Origin: Acanthamoeba sp. SK_2022b
Lineage: Eukaryota > Discosea > Longamoebia > Acanthamoebidae
Assembly (NCBI GenBank): GCA_027943245.1
Contig: JANDJZ010000701.1
Location: 1 to 32,717 of the forward strand
Direction: 5' to 3'
Length of the DNA: 32,717 bases
Shown piece by piece: positions 14,079 through 23,960 of this stretch. The position numbers and the translations under genes are program-made. Every line of letters begins with the position of its first letter. The stretch's first letter is position 1. The notes under the pieces were generated by a model. The model had not been told where the DNA came from and searched no databases. It saw only the letters and a program-made list of their open reading frames with translations.

Positions 14079-17000
14079 ATGGCCTATGCAACAGTTTCGC
14101 TGCTCCTACTTCTTTTCTGTCCTTCCTTGCTCTCCCTCTCTTGGGGGCCCATCGCTACCATCTCTGCTTCGCGACTGTCACTGAGCCAAGTGGAGCTATC
14201 CGCGTGGGTGACGCACAATGGTGGACACAGTATAGCCCCCTTTCTTTCCCTCTCTTCCCACTCATGTAAGACAACAGAAAGAAGGAGCCAAAACTGACGT
14301 GTATCACCATCATGTAGCTGCGGAAGACGCACTCTTGATTGGAGTACTTGGCCATGATTCAGCAGCATGGATCGAAGCTCTTTGCCAAGGCGAAGAAGTC
14401 TTCCAGCCCCTTCCTCACCACGTCCCAGCAGAAGAAGGAGAGGAACCAACCCTGCTCATCTCAAGCCGGCTGTTTCTCTTTGGCAAAGCAGTCTGCTTCC
14501 TCGTACCCAGTATGAGCGAAGCCTCCTACACACTCGAAGAAGACTGGTGGGTCTCTCAGTTCCTCAGTGAGGTCGCGGACGTGGTGGTAGGTTGCCTTCC
14601 ATCGAAGAAACTTCGTTGATTGTTTTCTGTCCACTTACACACAATCACACGAACGATCCACAGGTGGTTTTGTTTCATGATCGTCTCACGCGAAGCCATC
14701 TCGAAACGTTGGCTCTGCTGCTGCCTCCGCCGGCTCGACCAACGACCAGACCACCACAGGAGCTGCTCCTCGCGCTGTCTTCGGAGAGGACGATGCCACG
14801 GAAAAACGGCGTTGTCTACAGCCCCGGAGAATGGGTGACGCACCGGCTCGCTGTCGGTATCCACGCCGATGGACTGGACGACGTCCGCGAAGCTCTCCAA
14901 AGGTCATTCAGCATTCGCACTTCGGGACTCTCGCTTATGAGCACTCCTGACGCGCTGTCCAGCGACGATCCGTCTGTTCACTTGTCGCTGTTACGTCCGA
15001 CTCGAACCATCCAGCAGATGGCGACCGATATCGCGCGATTCGAACGGCCCGACGGACCGCCAAAGTTCACGAACAAGGCCCCGCTCTACGTCGACCCCGC
15101 TTTCAGCTGGAGAGCTCATGTGGCCGACCTCGGCAAGCAGCATGGAGCCAGCCTCGAAGCCTGGAATCTTCCACCTCAACAGCTGCTTGCCCTGAGCCAG
15201 GAGCTGTCGCGTTCGCTGCTCTCCACGCTGCGCGTTCATCTGGCCGATCACCCTTTGGACGTTCGAGCTTCCGCGGAGAAGGAGCTCCTCCTCCAGATAT
15301 CCACGAACGAGGCGCAGCAGATCTCCGCCAGCTTGCGGCGCTCATCACTGGAGGCGGAGCACGTTGAAGATGCGCTGGACGTCGCCACCCTGGTCTATCT
15401 GGCCCACAACGATACCGCATCAACTGCAACTCCCCTCAGTGCGGCGGTGGCCGTGCTCGAAGCTTCTGTTCCTCACTTGAGCGAGCAGGATTACAGCTAC
15501 GCCATCGATAGGCTTCTCCGACTTCACGCTGTGATGGAAACATCCAAGTCGCTTGAACGGCAAGCCGCAATCTACCAGCGGGTGGAGCTACTGCGCTTGG
15601 CATTCCACGACTTCCGGGCACAGCTGGACATGCGCGGCGAGGAGCACAGAGAGAAGCTGATCGAAGCCGTCGATTCCCTCCTTACCAAGATGGGCCGCCA
15701 CCTCGCCATGTGCGACGAGGAGATCGAGTCCATGCGCAGAGTGTTCAAGGAGTCTGCCACTTCCGAAGTAGCGGCGGCACAGGTGCCACCGCGCCCGCTG
15801 CCCATCTACGCGGAAGGAAAGGCCAAGTCGAGGTGGCGTCAGTGGGCCCGCTTGGCAATTGCACTCGCCGTCAGCGTTATCGTGCCGCAGGCTTCGGCGC
15901 CAGTGTTTACGCAGATGGGGCTGACTGGAGCCGCCCACGCGGCTGCAGTAGGTTTTACAACGTCCAGCGCCACAGCAGCGGCAGCGGGCGCCTCGGGCGG
16001 CGACATCCTGAAGCAAGGCCTCACCGGCGGTCTAACCGGATTTGCAGCAAGCAGCATCGGAGCTGCGTTCAAGGGTCATGCGGGCGGCCTCGGTACCAAG
16101 CTCAAGAAGGCGGTCGCGGAAGGCCTTGTTGGCGGCGTGAGCTCAGGCGTGAACGGGGGCAAGTTCGGCCACGGCGTGCTCTACGGCTTGGTGGGAGAGC
16201 TGAGCGCAGATACAATCGGACAGCTTCGTGGCAAACACGACCTGCTTGGCGCCGTAGTGGCAGCCGCACTGAACAGCGCCCTGGCGAAGGCCACCGGCGG
16301 CGATCCCTGGGCTTCCTTTCTCCAAGGTCTATACATCGCCACGCTCAACCATGCAGCTCACTCCGGTACGCAGCCCAAGAGTGTTTAAAGACAGAGTCTG
16401 AGTTGTGTGCTGATTACATCGTTCATTTGGTTCGTTGGTGTTGCTCTACACAGGAGTGGTATGGTCAAGTGACATCAGCATGTTGTGACATCCCTGTGTG
16501 CTGCAACGTGGTTTACTGAGTCCTTTCTTTCACAGGAATCGTTGGAGGAATTCATAGCTGTGGCTGAGGATGCACCCGGCACGGCAGGCTATGATCGGGA
16601 GACAAAACGATTCCTCCCATACCCAGGCCCGGAGCATTCCCATTTGAAGACTGTGGACTGCACTAGAGTGCCAATCCAGGGCAATTGTGACATTGGCTAC
16701 GGACACAAACTCACGCCACAGGAGAAGGCATCAGGCAAAGTGCACGGCATCGACATCTCCTCCGGTACGCAATGACGGTGTATCGAGATTGGAGTTACTA
16801 AGTGTACACCTGCAGGCATCACGGCTGAGCAAAGAGCAGACATATTGGCGGCCGACATAGCGGCGAAAAAGGCTTTGCTCAGCAAGAAGATCCCAGAGTT
16901 TGCAGAACTTCCAGCTTCGCGACAGGAGCCACTGGTGGACTGGATGTTCACGGGCGTGGGTCCACACTTCACTGACGGCGACAAGAAGGGTCAACTGATG

Positions 17001-17162
17001 GAATTCTACAAAGCCGTGATCGCTGGCGACAGGCTAAAGGCCATTCAAGAGAACACCAGACACTTCAGAGACGCCAAAGGCAACAAGAAGCCCATGGATC
17101 GCAGGAACCAACTCCTGTATGAACGCTATCTCAAAGATGCCAGCAACGACTGGAACAATTAA
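14079..17162 (+). CDS. Secreted pseudoGTPase / pre-toxin-like / lysozyme fusion protein
   Basis: The exons 14079-14265, 14318-14586, 14664-16365, 16558-16764 and 16816-17162 keep frame throughout and give 903 aa. The N-terminus (MAYATVSLLLLLFCPSLLSL) is a signal peptide. Residues 69-80 (LIGVLGHDSAAW) sit where the neighbour has its P-loop but lack GKS, and HADGLDDVREAL (219-230) matches HKDGMDDIRRLL next door: a decayed GBP-like module. A helical stalk follows. Residues 540-719 are hydrophobic and Gly/Ala-rich (WARLAIALAVSVIVP, GGKFGHGVLYGLVGELS), resembling bacterial polymorphic-toxin pre-toxin regions. Exons 4-5 (about 720-903) form a T4/GH24-like lysozyme: VAEDAPGTAGYD with the probable catalytic Glu, then CDIGYGHKLTPQE, GITAEQRADILAADI and SRQEPLVDWMF. 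The lysozyme would cleave peptidoglycan. The acceptor at 16557 is inferred from phase; if intron 4 is retained, translation stops at 16388 without the lysozyme. Confidence 0.72.
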
Positions 17163-17219
17163 GGCCCAGTGTGTCTTTGTGCCCACGCCCTGTAAACACG
17201 TCTCAGAGACAATAAGAAA

Positions 17220-17724
17220 CTACTTTCTTCGCTTCTTCTTGTTGGTCTTAGCGCCGTTAGAGCCTAGGTCGACGCCGGCGGCGTAGGGCGGCGGCGGCGG
17301 GGCGAAGAGGAGGCCCAGCAGGAGGGCGGCGTGCAGGCCCAGCAGCAGCAGCGACGTGGCGGGCGTCGACGGAAACGTGTCCCACACGTACGCGATCCCG
17401 GCCCACAGCCCCAGCCTGCGTCACGCCACAAACCGTCAACCCCATCCGTGTGTGTGTGAGCGCGCGCTCGTGGTCGCGTGAGGGGAGGAGGGGGGCGTGC
17501 CTGATGAGGGTGGGGTAGTTGGTGTTCCAGAGGAGGAACGGCAGCGAGTGGAAGTACCACGCAAAGAACTGGAAGTGGAGCGAACGGGCAAACACGATGC
17601 CGACGAAGTTGCACTCGAACAGCAGCCCCACCACATCTACGCCAACCCCCACCAACGACAACGACGGCGTGAGCCTCCCTCCACCGATACGACAGCACAC
17701 ACACGCGCGCGCACACACAACACA

Positions 17725-17791
<67 letters not shown>

Positions 17792-19713
17792 AAACGGGGA
17801 GCGGGTACAGGAGGGGTTGAGGCGGGGACGCGGAACGCGGGGGAGGAGGGCGAGGGTGTCCGACAGGGGAATGCGATTCCACTTGGTGAAGAAGAAGACC
17901 AGCAGCATCGCCACGTGCCCGCACAGCAGCCCCTGCGGTCGTCCCCACCACACACGCCAGCGCCGTCAATGCCACGTCATCATCATGATTGTCATTGTCA
18001 TGGTCGTCGGTGGATGGGAGAGAGTGGGGGGGGGGTACGAGGGCGAGCTCTCGGCTGACAAACTGCTCCTCGGGCACGAACTTCCAGTTGACCTGCAACC
18101 GTACACGTGTTCACCGAATGATTGGTTGACGACGCCAACAATGCCAAGAAGGCAGAGCGAGAGTGGAGAGAAGAGGGGGGGGGGAGCCGGTACGGTCCAG
18201 GTGTGGGTGAAGACGCGGCCGAGGTCAAAGGCGCCGTTCATGTAGGCCCGCCAGTCGTGCGCGAGGAACGGCCAGCCGAGCCCCACCTGTCCACGCGCAC
18301 CAAATGCTTTACGTTCCAATCGCGCGCGTGCTGACGGGGCGGGGGGGGGGGGGTGACGACGCGGGGACACAGCGGTACCTGGACGGCCAGGAAGAGCAGC
18401 GCGCGAGGAATGTTCCTAAGGATGCCCTCCTGCCACACGTCACGTCACGCCCCACATGTGAGCGTTGGTTGATTGGTTGGTTGTTGTGGGGGGCGCACCT
18501 CCATGGCAAGGATGAGGCCAAAGCCCGGCAGGAACAGGAGCAGGTTCATCTTTACCGACACACCGAACCTGCCGTGTGCGTGCATGTGTGCGTGTGCGTG
18601 CGTGACGCGTGCGCGTGCGTGCGTGTGCGTGTGCGTGTGCGTGTGCGTGTGCGTGTGCGTGTGTGTGGCAAACAATGTGTGTGGGTGTGTGGGGAGGGAG
18701 AGGAGGGGCAAGTACGAGTAGAGGAGGGTGGCGAAGGACAGGCGGCGGTTGAGGAGGGCCAGAATGGCGGCGTACATAAAGAACATGGCCCAGCAATCGT
18801 TGAACAGCCTGCGACCCCGCACAACACACACGCACGTTAGCCATCATCGCCTCGGTCTTCGCGACAACAAACGTTTTCATCCAACCGGCGCCACGCGTGG
18901 TGTCCGTTGCGCGTTGGAGAGGGGGGAGGGGGGCGAGCACCGGAGGCCAAAGATGGAGTGGATGCGCTTGGAGAGGCAGAGCAGCACGACCGCCCACACT
19001 GGAGTCTGCAGAGAGGAGGGGCGCGACCACACGCGCACGCGTGGTGCGTGAGCACGACCAGCCACACGCCCACCACCACAACAATGACTACGACAACGAC
19101 GACGACGAGTGAGAAAATGGGGGGGGGGCAACCGTGGGGGTGCGGCGGTAGATGGCGAGGACGAGCGCGAGGACGGCGAGGTAGAGGCCGGCAAAGATGT
19201 ACTGCGCGAGCCTGATGTTGGCCCCGCCGGCCGTGAGGTAGTGCAACGCGCTGTAGATCCACACGAACCCGCCTACACCAAGACACACGCGCACACGCGT
19301 AAGATCGCACACGTTGCGCGATGGACCACACGCGCGAGGACAGTGCGAGTGGGCAGCGCACCGGGGTAGACGAGCGGGCCGGTGCAGCCCTTGAGCTGGG
19401 AGTAGTCGAGCTCGCCGCCCAGCACGCCGCCCACCTCCTCCATGTAGGCCACCCAATCGATCTCAGTGTCTGTTGGATATAAAACCAAAATGGATTATTA
19501 TGTCAATTCAAGAATGGGAGGCTGGGGAGAAGAGATTTGGGGAGAGGGCGCACAAGGAACGAATCGAATGATCAGCACGTTGAGCACGGCCTCGGCGAGA
19601 AGCAGCAAGCCCGCGAACTGAAGGAACCACGCCCGATTGTTGCCTACCACGGCCGCCGCTGCCACCAACGGCGTCGCCCACCACTTATGCCCCTTCATGC
19701 CCACCTCGCCCAT
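17220..19713 (-). CDS. ALG3: ALG3, dolichyl-P-Man:Man5GlcNAc2-PP-dolichol alpha-1,3-mannosyltransferase
   Basis: I infer 12 exons on the minus strand: 19554-19713, 19362-19469, 19133-19272, 18941-19005, 18716-18808, 18499-18568, 18379-18429, 18194-18286, 18039-18092, 17809-17932, 17501-17636 and 17220-17415 (429 aa). ALG3 (GT58) adds the first dolichol-phosphate-mannose-derived mannose in the ER lumen during N-glycan precursor assembly. The lumenal catalytic loop [13 protein letters not shown], the [14 protein letters not shown] segment, [34 protein letters not shown] and [20 protein letters not shown] are all diagnostic, and about ten hydrophobic helices can be seen. The last intron (17416-17500) uses a GC donor (AG|GCACGC). 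The start ATG at 19713 is preferred over an upstream non-ATG extension. The C-terminus is strongly basic (KKKRRK), as expected for an ER membrane protein. The donor at 17808 is less certain. Confidence 0.93.
17698..17790. repeat. Intronic CA microsatellite (GT on the ALG3 transcript)
   Basis: A pure CA run covers about 17732-17789, with interrupted CA/CG repeats before it. It lies in intron 17637-17808 of ALG3, close to the acceptor side of the tract boundary at 17790. Confidence 0.95.
18575..18668. repeat. Intronic GCGTGT hexamer repeat
   Basis: A run of GCGTGT hexamers (cleanest at about 18619-18664) lies in intron 18569-18715 of ALG3. The transcript strand reads ACACGC. It is non-coding. 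Confidence 0.9.
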
Positions 19714-19847
19714 GTTCACCAATGCGCAATGGAAATGTTTTCTCTGCCTTTAATTGATCGATTTCCCTGTTGATTTCGGCCGAATCATTTTTCATAGCTT
19801 ATTTCGCAGTCGAGACACGTACACATTTTACAACTTCGCACAGTAAG
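19714..19847. promoter_or_regulatory. Divergent promoter, ALG3 / BAP31-like
   Basis: Only 134 bases separate the divergent start codons of two ER membrane protein genes, so a shared promoter is likely. The region is AT-rich (around 19745-19800) and contains no other recognisable element. Confidence 0.45.
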
Positions 19848-20523
19848 ATGCTGACTTGGTGGCTCGTAGTGGGCGTGCTGGTGGTGGCCGCCATCTTGTT
19901 GACCCTGCTCCTCATACCGCTGCCGCTGGCACTCCACACGGCGGTTGTAAACTTGATCCACAAAATTCAGAAGCCCCTCTGGGTCGTCCTGTCCGTCATG
20001 GCCTGGGTGCTCTTTGGTGCGCCTGCTCGTTCCCTTTAAGCCATCCTTGTATCACCATCTGCCCGCTGATCTTGTTCAACTAATGGCACAATTAATGACA
20101 TTACGCTGCAGACACTAACTAATGGCACAATTAATGGCATTACGCTGCAGACACTACCATGGAAATGCGCAAGTACCAGGAAGCCTACACCGGACCCAAG
20201 GACGCCCAGCTTGCCATCTTCCACAACAAGAAGTGGCGAGCTGAGCGCAACTTTTACATGGTTCGATAACCTGTCTCTGCCCGGGCGCCATCTTTGCATC
20301 TGCTGCTCCTCTTGTCCTGTGCCGTGTTCTGACGTTGAGCGGCTGCCGCTGGCACCAGGTTGCGTTCGCCTTCACCCTCCTCCTCGTGCTGGTGCGGCTG
20401 CAAAGCGTGGCCCACGACGAGGCCGCCCTTCGCGAGGAGAACCGTCACCTGCGGGACCTCCAGCGCGTGAACCAGCCCTCGACGGCCACCGCCGCCAAGA
20501 CCGAGACCAAGAAGGCCCAGTAA
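19848..20523 (+). CDS. BAP31-like ER membrane protein, 3 exons
   Basis: The exons 19848-20016, 20151-20260 and 20359-20523 give 147 aa. The protein has three hydrophobic helices: WLVVGVLVVAAILLTLLLIP, a second in PLWVVLSVMAWVLF, and AFAFTLLLVLVRL. The conserved BAP31-family loop lies between helices two and three (EMRKYQEA...KWRAERNFYM), before the third helix. After helix three, a charged, heptad-like segment (DEAALREENRHLRDLQRV) suggests a short coiled coil, much shorter than in animal BAP31. The protein ends KKAQ, a canonical KKXX ER-retrieval signal. BAP31 proteins act in ER quality control and cargo export. Intron 1 carries a tandem duplication of its 3' splice site. The short C-terminal arm matches yeast Yet-type or minimal family members. 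Confidence 0.85.
20078..20155 (+). repeat. 39-bp tandem duplication of a 3' splice site
   Basis: Two adjacent 39-base copies (20078-20116 and 20117-20155) differ at one base (A at 20098, G at 20137). Each contains an AACTAAT branch-point-like element and the acceptor ACGCTGCAG followed by ACACT. The second acceptor (exon from 20151) keeps the BAP31-like frame. Using the first gives an in-frame stop within a few codons. Confidence 0.92.
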
Positions 20524-20707
20524 GCGTAGAGGCCCCATCGCTTCGACTCTATTTTCTCTCTTGCACTTGTTGTTCATCTTCTACTCGTTCTACGTTCATT
20601 TCGTCTGTCCAAAACGAAGCTCCTACTTCCATACAACAACCACGACTACTTGTGCAAGAGTGTTCTGCTGCTACTACTCTGTTCCAAAGACCGACAGTAC
20701 ACCACCA

Positions 20708-21523
20708 CTACTGGAAGAGGGCCGCCTTCTCCTTGAAGGCGGCGCGGGCGGCCTTCTTCTGCTCGTTCTGCTGCTTCACCTGCTCGCGGTACTGGCGATC
20801 CTTCTCCTGCATCTGCGCGTCCGCGTTCTGCGCTGCCGCCTTCTGCTCGAAGAAGCCCTTGGCGCCTCCCACGCCCACCTGTCGTGCGCGCGTCAGCGAG
20901 CGCGCTCTCGGCGTGTAGCGTGAGTGTGAGAGAGAGAGAGAGAAGTGTGTGTGTGTGTGTGTGTGGCCGCGTACCTCGCCGACGTTGACGGACTGGGCGA
21001 GGGTGCGGAGGCCCTCGCTGGTGAGACGGCCGGTCTTGGCGTAGCGGAAGATGAGGAGGAACTCGCGGTAGGCGATCTGGTTGTCGAGATCCTCGTCGAC
21101 CTCCTTGATCATGGCTGCCAAGCACAAAGGAGCAGGAGCAGGAGCAGGACGTCAGCGGTGACAGAGAAGTGAGCGGTGGAGAGAGCTGGTCGAAAGAGGA
21201 GGGAGAGCGAACCCTTGAGGGCGAGGTGGGTCTGCGGTGCCCCGAGCTGCTCCATGAGGTACTTCAACTCGGGCAAGTCCAGAAAGCCCGTACCTGCGCG
21301 TACGCAGCGGCGAAGCAAAGATCAGACCATGCGCTACACACGATTCACAGCCCCGACGATTCATCGCGATGAATCGTGAAGCTGATGGGGGGAGCGTACC
21401 CGAGGTGTTGTACTTCTTGAAGAGATCCTCGAACTTCTTCAGTTCAGGGATAGAGAACTCCTTAAACTCTGAGCGGGCGCTCTGGAAGGAACGTGCCAGA
21501 CTCGCTTGTCCAGTTGCTGCCAT
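20708..21523 (-). CDS. Swiprosin (EFHD)-like EF-hand protein, 4 exons
   Basis: The exons 21400-21523, 21213-21293, 20975-21114 and 20708-20878 give 171 aa. Diagnostic matches to the EFHD1/EFHD2 family are ELKKFEDLFKKYNTSGTGFL, LPELKYLMEQLGAPQTHLAL and MIKEVDEDLDNQIAYREFLL, all in the canonical order. EF-hand 1 has the loop YNTSGTGFLDLPE and EF-hand 2 has the loop DEDLDNQIAYRE. Both loops keep mostly acidic or polar coordinating positions, so calcium binding is plausible. The end is a Glu/Gln/Lys-rich helix (KDRQYREQVKQQNEQKKAAR), as in swiprosin coiled-coil tails. Family members are calcium-regulated actin-bundling or actin-capping proteins. The actin link fits a motile amoeba and is inferred from family knowledge. 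Confidence 0.9.
20944..20965. repeat. Short intronic GT repeat
   Basis: About ten GT units lie in intron 20879-20974 of the swiprosin-like gene, next to a short GA run at 20928-20942. Confidence 0.85.
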
Positions 21524-21807
21524 CTTCAGTTGATTGTTGGTTGTCTCTTTGCTGTAGCCAAATTAAGAAGGCCAGGAAATTAAAAGGCAAAATACAAACA
21601 GGCAGCCCACGGACGCCAGCGGAGCCTTCGGCACCCTCAACAACGTGAAACCCTAATCCCCGCCACTTGAGACGAGGCAAACAGGCTTGCCCAGTGCCAA
21701 TCCTGGCAAGCGAAGGCACAAGACTATTAAGAGGAGCCAAGTTGTTGTATTGTTCTAGAACTGTACCACTTAAGCTATAGTTAGAACTGGAAAGACAAAG
21801 GCTAAGT

Positions 21808-23543
21808 TCACCAGGTGATGAGGTCCCGCTGCTGTGCTGGCCTTGCGTCGGTGGAATGACTGCGGGGCCGGTGCGGTTGCGGGGCAACAGGCGCGGCCAT
21901 GCTCAAGGGAGCCCACGAACCAGCTACATTCTGAAAGTCGACCGGTTGAGGAAGAGGTTGTGGGTAGGGGACGACCTGCGGTGTGTAGAATTGTATCGAT
22001 GGGACATTGGTCGGCATGTAACTGACGCCCATCGGCAGTGGTTGCTGCGGGCTGATGAAAGTTGGGAAGACTTGTTGTTGGGGCTGCCCGTAGTAGGCCT
22101 GCTGGTAGGTGGTGGGCTGCAGTGGCTGCTGGTGAGAAGCCTGATAAGCGGTGGGCGGTTGTAGACGAGCCGAGTGGTGGCTGTCCACGGTGTTGCTACG
22201 TGCGCGGCTTTGTCTCTTCTCTGCTTGTGCCTCGCCCTGAGGCCCCGCCGCCGACTTGGACGGCGAGGGCTTCTTGCCTATAAGAGGATGGCTGTGATGT
22301 GAGCACACATTCGCTTAAGCTCTGGAGGGTCACGCACGGTGCTTCTTCTCGGCAGCATTGGGGGATACTTCACGGGGCGACACCACTCGCGGGGGCGAGG
22401 CAACTTGAGCTTGTGCCTGCTGTTGCTGGCCACGCGGGGAGAAAGCCTCTTCTTCTTTCTGTTCTAGGGCTGCGAGGATGTCCTCGTTGGAGAAGTGCCA
22501 CCACTTCTCCTCTCGCTTGAGGAACTGTGGCTTTGCCTTCTTGCCGCTGGCAGTCGCTCCGCCGGTTGTCGCTCCTCTGGGCGACTTGGCGTCCATGGTT
22601 GTGGTGGCGGTGGTGGGTATGGTCCTGTTACTGCATTGAGAAGGCAAGGCCAAGTCATCAATCACTCGTTTTTGGCCCAATGCTTTCTGTCAGAGCAAAC
22701 CTTCTGAACCGCTTGATTTCTATGTACACGCCGAAGCCTTCACTAGGGTCCTTATCCTTCATTGCGAAGCTGATGTTACGGTCCTTGACGTCGTTGTTTA
22801 CCTGGTCGATACGCGGTGGTTGAGCTTCCATTCCTCTAGGCATCACTAAGTTGCGTGTACACAGTCTTCGCACCTTGTCGAGGAAGAAGTCGATGTGGCG
22901 TCGTGCGGCAGAGAGGGCGTGCTCAAAGCGACGCTGCTTGGCCATGTGCATGGGCACCGATAGAATGGTGTAGGACAGCAGTCCATCGAGCTTGTTAAGC
23001 TTCTGGCTCTCTTCTGCGATTGGGCCTGTAGTGCCAGACACCCACAGTTGTCAGCTGTTGACCAGGTCGAGGGAGGGGAGACGCATATGCCGGCCAGACA
23101 CACGAACCCCAGAACTCGTTGACTTTCTCAATGATGGCTAGCCAGTCCTCCTCTGCACAAACGAGAAGTCATGAGGCAACGACGTGGGGGAGTGGGCTAG
23201 GTCAATGAAAAACCTTGAAGCCGATTAACGAGGAGCACGGGGTAGCACTGATCAAAGGTGTGGTAGCAGGAGGAGGCCTGGTCCGGGAACCGCCCCACTC
23301 TCATAACCTCAAACTCACCCTCGCCTGTCATGAGAACGAGGAGGCAGGAACGGTTAAGGCGAGTGAGGCAAGGGGCGAGGCGTGTGGCAGTCAAAGGTTA
23401 CTCGATGAATAGGACGTAGAGATAGACGGAGGCTTCGCACTGACATTCTTCCTGGTGTGGCCGCTGTCGTCGTGGTCCATTATGGGCTCGATTTCCTCTT
23501 CGCGCCTTGAAGAAGTCCACACTCGGTCTGTGGCTATCGACAT
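21808..23543 (-). CDS. Erf4/GOLGA7-like protein with long Gln/Pro-rich C-terminal extension
   Basis: I infer 6 exons: 23441-23543, 23214-23324, 23108-23152, 22701-23025, 22338-22630 and 21808-22277 (448 aa). The core (about 35-190) follows the Erf4/GOLGA7 pattern: a VGRFPDQ...C.TF.. strand, EEDWLAIIEKVNEFW helix, KLDGLLSYTILSVP helix, FEHALSAARRHIDFFLDK helix, then MPRG and a closing GFGVYIEIKRF strand. Erf4-family proteins are obligate partners of DHHC palmitoyltransferases at the Golgi or ER. The tail from about 195 is new. It carries FLKREEKWWHFSNEDILAAL, then SP sites (SPRG, SPPRVVSPREVSP) and a Gln/Tyr/Pro-rich stretch (QQAYYGQPQQQVF). Exon 5 could be the start of a separate gene (ATG at 22595), but a good acceptor at 22631 keeps the frame. 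Confidence in the family is moderate and in the fusion somewhat lower. Confidence 0.6.
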
Positions 23544-23960
23544 GGCAGTGCCTGTGCGTGTTTGCGAAGGAACAGGCTAAATGAAGTGTCGTTATGAGTC
23601 AAGTGACTCTCTCTCGAATGCTCTCCGACGTGGTGAGACGGCGTGAAGGTGGCCTCTAGGTCTATGCTCTGCACTCTTTCGCGAAGCAATTCGCTAGCAA
23701 CTACTAATACCCCGGATACGAATTGGTGTCCTGGCTATATGCCGCCTTTGTTGCGTTGCAACCACGCGAAACCCTCTTTTGCGCATGCCCGGGCAGGTCA
23801 GATCTGAGTTGTCCGCTGCACGGTTGGTGAGTACAGTGAGTTACACGAAAGCGATCGCGGCTGCGGCCTTCTTTTAGCCCCAAGCTTTCTCAGAATCCGG
23901 TCAATTTCAGTAAGATTTTCCTCATCTTTTTCCTTCTTGCCGGCCAGCTACAGCAGAAGG
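23544..23960. promoter_or_regulatory. Divergent intergenic region, Erf4-like / EamA-like
   Basis: These 417 bases hold no convincing reading frame and no tRNA or other RNA signature. They presumably contain the two divergent promoters. No clear TATA box or repeat was found. Confidence 0.4.

Noticed and set aside
16558..17162. Lysozyme exons as an independent gene
   Set aside because: There is no convincing start codon or upstream promoter, and a GTACGC donor at 16365 with the acceptor at 16557 joins them in frame to the upstream exon. It remains possible that cDNA will show otherwise.
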